Shown: piece after piece, positions 32,107-36,762 of the stretch
Layout: every line of letters begins with the position of its first letter
Position numbering within the stretch: the first letter of the stretch is position 1
Source of the DNA: an uncultured Paracoccus sp.
Lineage (GTDB): Bacteria; Pseudomonadota; Alphaproteobacteria; Rhodobacterales; Rhodobacteraceae
DNA length: 36,762 bases
Assembly: GCF_946221145.1 (NCBI RefSeq)
Contig: NZ_CAMIOH010000006.1
Span: 1 to 36,762, forward strand
Reading direction: 5' to 3'
Notes under the pieces: generated by a model
Seen by the model: only the letters and a program-made list of their open reading frames with translations
Told to the model about the DNA's origin: nothing
Databases searched by the model: none
Program-made: the position numbers and the translations under genes

Positions 32107-33882
32107 ATGCACGCCTATCGCAGCCATACCTGTGGCGACCTGACCGCCGCCCATGCCGGCGAAACCGTCCGCCTGTCGGGCTGGGTCCATCGGGTCCGCG
32201 ATCACGGCGGCGTCCTGTTCGTCGATCTGCGCGACCATTACGGCATGACGCAGGTCATCGCCGACAGCGACAGCGCGGCGTTTGCGGCGATGGACAAGCT
32301 GCGGGCGGAAACCGTGATCCGCATCGACGGGCGCGTGAAGCTGCGCGATGCATCGCTGGTCAACGCCAAGCTGCCCACCGGAGAGATCGAGGTCTATGCC
32401 ACCGGGCTCGAGGTGCTGGGCCCGGCGGACGAACTGCCCCTGCCGGTCTTCGGCGATCAGGAATACCCCGAGGAAACCCGGCTGGCCTATCGCTTCCTGG
32501 ACCTGCGCCGGAACTCGCTGCACGCCAACATCATGCTGCGGTCGCAGGTCGTGCGGTCAATCCGCAACCGGATGTGGGACCAGGGCTTCACCGAATTCCA
32601 GACGCCGATCATCACCGCGTCCTCGCCCGAAGGCGCGCGCGACTTTCTGGTGCCGTCGCGCCTGCATCCGGGCAAGTTCTATGCCCTGCCGCAGGCCCCC
32701 CAGCAATTCAAGCAGCTGATCATGGTCGCGGGTTTCGACCGGTATTTCCAGATCGCGCCCTGTTTCCGCGACGAAGACCCGCGCGCCGACCGCAGCCCCA
32801 CCGACTTCTATCAGCTGGACCTGGAAATGTCGTTCGTGGAGCAGGAGGACGTGTTCGCCGCGATCCAGCCCGTCATCCAGGGCCTGTTCGAGGAGTTCGG
32901 CAAGGGCCGCCCGGTCGATACCGACTGGCCGCGCATCCCCTATGCGGAATCGCTGCTGAAATACGGCAGCGACAAGCCCGACCTGCGCAACCCGATCGAG
33001 ATGCAGGTGGTCAGCGACCATTTCCGCGGCTCGGGCTTCGGCATCTTCGCCAAGCTGCTGGAACAGGACGGCACCGAAATCCGTGCCATCCCCGCGCCGA
33101 CCGGCGGTTCGCGCAAATTCGCCGACCGGATGAACGCCTTCGCGCAGCGCGAAGGGCTGCCGGGCATGGGCTATATCTTCTGGCGCAAGGCCGAGGATGG
33201 ATCGACCGAGGCCGCCGGTCCCATCGCGAAGGCGCTTGGCGACGCTCCGACCGAGGCGATCCGTTTGCAACTGGGTCTTGGCGAAGGCGATGCCGTCTTC
33301 TTCCTGGGCGGCAAGCCCGACCAGTTCGAGGCCGTCGCGGGCCGCGCCCGCAACGAGATCGGGCGCGAATTGAAGCTGACCGATGAAAACCAGTTCAAGT
33401 TCGCCTGGATCGTCGATTTCCCGATGTATGAAAAGACCGATGACGGGAAGATCGACTTCAGCCACAACCCGTTTTCGATGCCGCAGGGCGGGATGGACGC
33501 GTTGTCGGGCGATCCGTTGAACGTTCTGGGGTATCAATACGATCTGGCCTGCAACGGCTATGAGCTGATCTCGGGCGCGATCCGCAACCACAAGCCCGAG
33601 ATCATGTTCAAGGCGTTCGAGCTGGCGGGCTATCCCGCGTCCGAGGTCGAGAAGCGGTTCGGCGGCATGGTCAAGGCGTTCCGCTATGGCGCGCCGCCGC
33701 ACGGCGGTTGCGCGGCGGGGATCGACCGGATCGTGATGCTGCTGGCCGATGAGGTAAACATCCGCCAGGTCATCATGTTCCCGATGAACCAGCGGGCCGA
33801 GGATCTGATGATGGGCGCGCCCAGCGAACCGACCAACGAACAGCTGCGCGACCTGCGCCTGCGTCCCCTGCCGAAAGAGTGA
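32107..33882 (+). CDS. aspS: Aspartate-tRNA ligase
   Basis: Charges tRNA-Asp (and in bacteria lacking AsnRS sometimes tRNA-Asn). The 591-residue class IIb synthetase has an N-terminal OB-fold anticodon domain (VRLSGWVHRVRDHGGVLFVDLR), motif 1 region FTEFQTPIITASSPEGARDF, motif 2 CFRDEDPRADRSPTDFYQLD, the bacterial GAD insertion (about 290-430) and motif 3 GCAAGIDRIVMLL. Full normal length. ATG 32107 is preceded by GGGGAACGACC. Confidence 0.97.
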   Translation: MHAYRSHTCGDLTAAHAGETVRLSGWVHRVRDHGGVLFVDLRDHYGMTQVIADSDSAAFAAMDKLRAETVIRIDGRVKLRDASLVNAKLPTGEIEVYATGLEVLGPADELPLPVFGDQEYPEETRLAYRFLDLRRNSLHANIMLRSQVVRSIRNRMWDQGFTEFQTPIITASSPEGARDFLVPSRLHPGKFYALPQAPQQFKQLIMVAGFDRYFQIAPCFRDEDPRADRSPTDFYQLDLEMSFVEQEDVFAAIQPVIQGLFEEFGKGRPVDTDWPRIPYAESLLKYGSDKPDLRNPIEMQVVSDHFRGSGFGIFAKLLEQDGTEIRAIPAPTGGSRKFADRMNAFAQREGLPGMGYIFWRKAEDGSTEAAGPIAKALGDAPTEAIRLQLGLGEGDAVFFLGGKPDQFEAVAGRARNEIGRELKLTDENQFKFAWIVDFPMYEKTDDGKIDFSHNPFSMPQGGMDALSGDPLNVLGYQYDLACNGYELISGAIRNHKPEIMFKAFELAGYPASEVEKRFGGMVKAFRYGAPPHGGCAAGIDRIVMLLADEVNIRQVIMFPMNQRAEDLMMGAPSEPTNEQLRDLRLRPLPKE

Positions 33883-33916
33883 TCTGACAGCCGCGCCCGG
33901 CCTGCATAACCTGGGC

Positions 33917-33934
33917 GCGGGGGACTGCCCCCGC
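33917..33934 (+). terminator. Hairpin after aspS
   Basis: GCGGGGG / CCCCCGC, seven pairs with loop ACTG, 34 bases after the aspS stop and 17 before the next ATG. No U-run, so terminator function is uncertain. Confidence 0.4.
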
Positions 33935-33951
33935 AAGGCAAGGGGGCGCCG

Positions 33952-35295
33952 ATGCCGTCATATCCCGAACTGGCGGCGATCCGGCTGGGCTATGGGCTGT
34001 CGCCGCTGGCTGATCCTCTGGCGGATCCGGCAGCGGTGGTGGCGTCGGTCGCCCTGGCCGCGCCGGATGGCGACGCGATTTCGATGGCGCGCGATTATCT
34101 GCCCCATCGCAGGCGTTTCGCCGACCTGAACCGGATGGGCGCCGGGCAGGATCCTGCGGATCTGCAGGCGGTGCGCGACATCATGCGCGACATCGGCCGG
34201 CGGGCGACCCGGATCCGGGTGGCGCGCGCGGTGGGCGGCGGTTTCGGCGAACGGCTGGTGCAGTTCTGGGCCGATCATTTCACCGTCACGGCGGGCACCC
34301 TGTTCGACAGCCTGTCCTCGGCCGCCTTCGTGGATGAGGCGATTCGCCCGAACCTGACTGGCCGCTTTGCCGACATGATGCTGGCGGCCGAGACCCATCC
34401 CCGGATGATCATCTATCTGGACCAGGCGATCTCGGTCGGGCCGAATTCCCCGGCGGGCAGGCGCGGGCGGGGCCTGAACGAAAACCTGGCCCGAGAGATG
34501 ATCGAGCTGCACAGCCTGGGCGCGGGTTCCGGCTATGATCAGCGCGATGTGCGCCAGCTGGCATTGTTGCTGACCGGGCTGGCGTTCCGTCCCAACCGCG
34601 ACACGACTGGATTTTTCGACCGGACTCGCGCGGAACCGGGCGCGTTCCAGGTTCTGGGCCAGACCTATGACCGGGACGGGGGGATGGACGCGATCCGCCA
34701 GGTGATCGCGGATCTGGCCGATCATCCCGCCACGGCCGCGCATATCGCGCGCAAGCTGGCGGTGCATTTCGTGTCGGACGATCCGCCGGGCAGCCTGGTC
34801 CTGCGGCTGACGGATGCCTTTCGCGGCACGGGTGGCGATCTTCCGACCCTGTATCGGCTGCTGGCCGAGGCCCCGGAACTGCGCGACTGCTTTCGCCAGA
34901 AAGTGCGCCAACCCTTTGATTACATGATCGCAGCACTGCGTGCCTGCGGTTTTGGCCAAGGCGACATCATGGCGCTTGATCCGCGCAGCGTCCAGAACCA
35001 CCTGTTGGCCGGGCTTGCGGCGATGGGTCAGCGATGGGGCAATCCGCGCGGTCCCGACGGCTGGCCCGAGGATGCGTCGGCCTGGGCCACCGCGCAGGGG
35101 CTGGCGGGGCGAATCGACTGGGCCATGCGCCTGCTGCCCAAGCTGGGCCGCGACCTGCCCGACCCGCGCGATGTGCTGGACGCGGCCCTGGGCGGTACGG
35201 CGTCGGATGCGCTCCGCTGGGCGGTGCCGCGCGCCGAAAGCCCGGCCGAGGGGCTGGCCCTGATCCTCGCCTCGCCCGATTTCAACCGGAGATGA
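33952..35295 (+). CDS. DUF1800 domain-containing protein
   Basis: A 447-residue protein of the DUF1800 family, function unknown. Landmarks: RLGYGLSP at the N terminus, RLVQFWADHFTV (about 99-110), HPRMIIYLDQ, GLNENLAREMIELHSLG (the most conserved block), and HIARKLAVHFVSDDPP. No signal peptide or membrane helix is visible. It is co-linear with a Tat-exported DUF1501 protein whose start lies four bases after its stop. The two families usually occur together, so they likely work as a pair. Confidence 0.9.
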   Translation: MPSYPELAAIRLGYGLSPLADPLADPAAVVASVALAAPDGDAISMARDYLPHRRRFADLNRMGAGQDPADLQAVRDIMRDIGRRATRIRVARAVGGGFGERLVQFWADHFTVTAGTLFDSLSSAAFVDEAIRPNLTGRFADMMLAAETHPRMIIYLDQAISVGPNSPAGRRGRGLNENLAREMIELHSLGAGSGYDQRDVRQLALLLTGLAFRPNRDTTGFFDRTRAEPGAFQVLGQTYDRDGGMDAIRQVIADLADHPATAAHIARKLAVHFVSDDPPGSLVLRLTDAFRGTGGDLPTLYRLLAEAPELRDCFRQKVRQPFDYMIAALRACGFGQGDIMALDPRSVQNHLLAGLAAMGQRWGNPRGPDGWPEDASAWATAQGLAGRIDWAMRLLPKLGRDLPDPRDVLDAALGGTASDALRWAVPRAESPAEGLALILASPDFNRR

Positions 35296-35299
35296 CGCG

Positions 35300-36478
35300 A
35301 TGCTGTCCCGCCGCCTGTTCCTGAAATCCACGGCGCTGATCGGCTGTTCCGCCGCCGCCCACCCGCTGCTGTCGCCGATCGCCCTTGCCTCGCTGCCCGG
35401 CGAAAACCGGCTGGTCGTCATCATCCTGCGCGGCGCGATGGACGGGCTGGACGTGTTCCAGCCCTATGGCGACCCGGCGCTGCGGACCCTGCGCCAGACC
35501 CTGTCGCTGGGACCGGATGGCGGCGCGCCGGATCTGGACGGGTTCTTTGCGCTGCATCCGACGCTGGCGCCGTTGATGCCGCTGTGGCGGGCGGGCGAAC
35601 TGGCCTTTGCGCCCGCCGTGTCCACCCCCTATCGCGACGAGCGCAGCCATTTCGACGGGCAGGACATGCTGGAGGCCGGGACCGGCACCGATGTCGATGC
35701 GATGCGGCTGCGCGATGGTTGGCTGAACCGGCTGTTGCAGGCGATGCCGGGGGTGCAATCGGAAACCGCCTATTCCGTGGGGCTGGACGACATGCGCATC
35801 CTGGACGGGGCCGCGCCCGCCAAAAGCTGGGCGCCCCAGACGCGGTTCCGGCTGTCCGCGCAGGGCCAGCGGCTGCTGGCCCATGTCTGGCACGACGATC
35901 CGCTGTTCCGGCCGGCGGGCGAACAGGCCATCGACATCATCAACGACGGCCTGACCCGGATCCAGACCGAGGACGGTCCCACCCGCGACGCGCAGGCCCT
36001 GGCGCGGTTCACGGCCGATCGCCTGAACGGCGAGACGCGGATCGCCAGCTTCTCGATTTCCGGCTGGGACAGCCATGCGCGGCAGGGGCCGGTGATCGAC
36101 CGCGCCTTGCAGCGGCTGGCCGCGGCGATCCTGACGCTGCGCGCCGATCTGGGACCGAACTGGCGGCGGACGACGGTCCTGGCGGTGACCGAATTCGGTC
36201 GCACCGCGCGCGAGAACGGCACCGGCGGCACCGACCATGGCACCGGCGGCGCGATGCTGGTGGCGGGCGGCAATATCCGGGGCGGCCGGGCGATCGGCGG
36301 CTGGCCGGGTCTGGGGGAAAGCGATCTTTATGCCGGGCGCGACCTGATGCCGTTGCGCGACATCCGCGCCCATGCCGCCTGGGTCATGCGCGGGCTGTTC
36401 GACATTCCGGTGGATGTTCTGGAACGCAGCGTGTTTCCGGGCCTCGACATGGGGTCGGATTCGCGCATTCTGGCCTGA
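35300..36478 (+). CDS. DUF1501 domain-containing Tat-exported protein
   Basis: A 392-residue protein with a twin-arginine signal (LSRRLFLKSTALIGCSAAA), so it is folded in the cytoplasm and exported. The body carries DUF1501 features: VVIILRGAMDGLD, HPTLAPLMPLW, DERSHFDGQDMLE, WDSHARQG and TEFGRTARENGTGGTDHG, the last histidine/aspartate cluster resembling metal sites of the alkaline phosphatase/sulfatase superfamily to which DUF1501 is related. Substrate unknown. GGAG overlaps the end of DUF1800 and drives ATG 35300. Confidence 0.9.
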   Translation: MLSRRLFLKSTALIGCSAAAHPLLSPIALASLPGENRLVVIILRGAMDGLDVFQPYGDPALRTLRQTLSLGPDGGAPDLDGFFALHPTLAPLMPLWRAGELAFAPAVSTPYRDERSHFDGQDMLEAGTGTDVDAMRLRDGWLNRLLQAMPGVQSETAYSVGLDDMRILDGAAPAKSWAPQTRFRLSAQGQRLLAHVWHDDPLFRPAGEQAIDIINDGLTRIQTEDGPTRDAQALARFTADRLNGETRIASFSISGWDSHARQGPVIDRALQRLAAAILTLRADLGPNWRRTTVLAVTEFGRTARENGTGGTDHGTGGAMLVAGGNIRGGRAIGGWPGLGESDLYAGRDLMPLRDIRAHAAWVMRGLFDIPVDVLERSVFPGLDMGSDSRILA

Positions 36479-36493
36479 TTCGCAGTCCCGGAC

Positions 36494-36762
36494 ATGACGA
36501 TGCCGACCAGCCCCAACGACCTTGCCGATTTCACGCCGCCGCCCAGTCCGGCGGATCATCCGATCCGCAGCGCCATCCTGCACCCCCTGTCCGCCGACCT
36601 GCACGCGGCCGATCTGTTCATGGCGCAGGCGGGCCATGACGATCTGCGGACCTTCATGCCCTATGGCCCCTTTGCCAATGCGCGCGACCATCGGTCCTGG
36701 GTCGGACGGGCCGAGGCATCCGGCGATCCGGTGTTTCTGGCAATCCTGGAACCGGGCCTGGA
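36494..36762 (+). CDS. GNAT-like N-acetyltransferase, 5' part
   Basis: Open to the end of the window (89 codons). The sequence has LHPLSADLHAADLFMAQAG, DDLRTFMPYGPF and SGDPVFLAILEPGL, which fits the first beta strands and helix of RimJ/RimL-type GNAT acetyltransferases; the acetyl-CoA motif would lie beyond the window. ATG 36494 and 36500 are both possible starts. It follows the DUF1501 gene by 15 bases. Confidence 0.7.
   Translation, partial: MTMPTSPNDLADFTPPPSPADHPIRSAILHPLSADLHAADLFMAQAGHDDLRTFMPYGPFANARDHRSWVGRAEASGDPVFLAILEPGL

Overview
The window is high-GC alphaproteobacterial chromosome, most likely Rhodobacteraceae and close to Paracoccus. The evidence is the gene order rpmH-rnpA-yidD-ttcA-yidC-MOSC-engB-argB, the pairs lysC-ptsP and pcm/tolC/popZ-like, an aerobic-type cobT, and the family flavour of the proteins. 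The genus call is inference from protein style and synteny; no database was consulted. Almost everything looks like core or ordinary chromosomal sequence. The only clear mobile DNA is a decayed IS3-type remnant just downstream of a tRNA-Arg gene.

Layout. 1-447: 3' end of an amino-acid ABC transporter ATPase. 511-7117 (minus strand): a long tightly packed run read from rpmH through rnpA, yidD, ttcA, yidC, a MOSC protein, engB and argB to a SixA-like phosphatase. It starts at a good sigma70-like promoter at 7232-7260 and meets the ABC gene at a shared hairpin (455-477). 7397-8818: an orphan membrane sensor kinase, then tRNA-Arg(ACG). 8973-9926: a gene-free strip and a 5'-truncated IS3 transposase relic with two nonsense codons and two frameshifts. 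9985-10062 (minus): an unlisted-size 25-residue membrane miniprotein with a consensus ribosome site. 10188-12452: waaA (Kdo transferase), a DUF1178 zinc-ribbon protein and an SDR. 12552-16116: lysC and ptsP (EI-Ntr).

16252-21037: an osmoregulated periplasmic glucan operon opgG-opgH-opgC with ATGA couplings, facing tRNA-Cys(GCA). 21263-24230: a PCMT-like methyltransferase, a TolC-family outer-membrane protein and a PopZ-like polar protein. 24275-26855: a flavin reductase divergent from cobT. 26912-28629 (minus): a GT8-like glycosyltransferase coupled to an NAD-dependent epimerase. 28775-33882: an FAD-linked (D-lactate/glycolate type) dehydrogenase, a small single-span membrane protein, a GH25 lipoprotein overlapping a CPBP membrane protein, and aspS. 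33952-36762: a DUF1800/DUF1501 pair (the second with a Tat signal) and the start of a GNAT acetyltransferase cut by the window end.

Functional themes are the cell envelope (YidC insertion, Kdo transfer to lipid A, periplasmic glucans, TolC export, a muramidase lipoprotein) and translation (L34, RNase P protein, TtcA tRNA thiolation, EngB ribosome assembly, AspRS, two tRNAs). Many neighbours overlap by 1-28 bases and are probably translationally coupled. I do not see a convincing wholly new system. The best candidates for a second look are the 25-residue membrane protein, the DUF1800/DUF1501 pair, the CPBP protein lacking its usual first glutamate, the recurring GGATATTT element at gene ends, and the palindrome before the GH25 gene.
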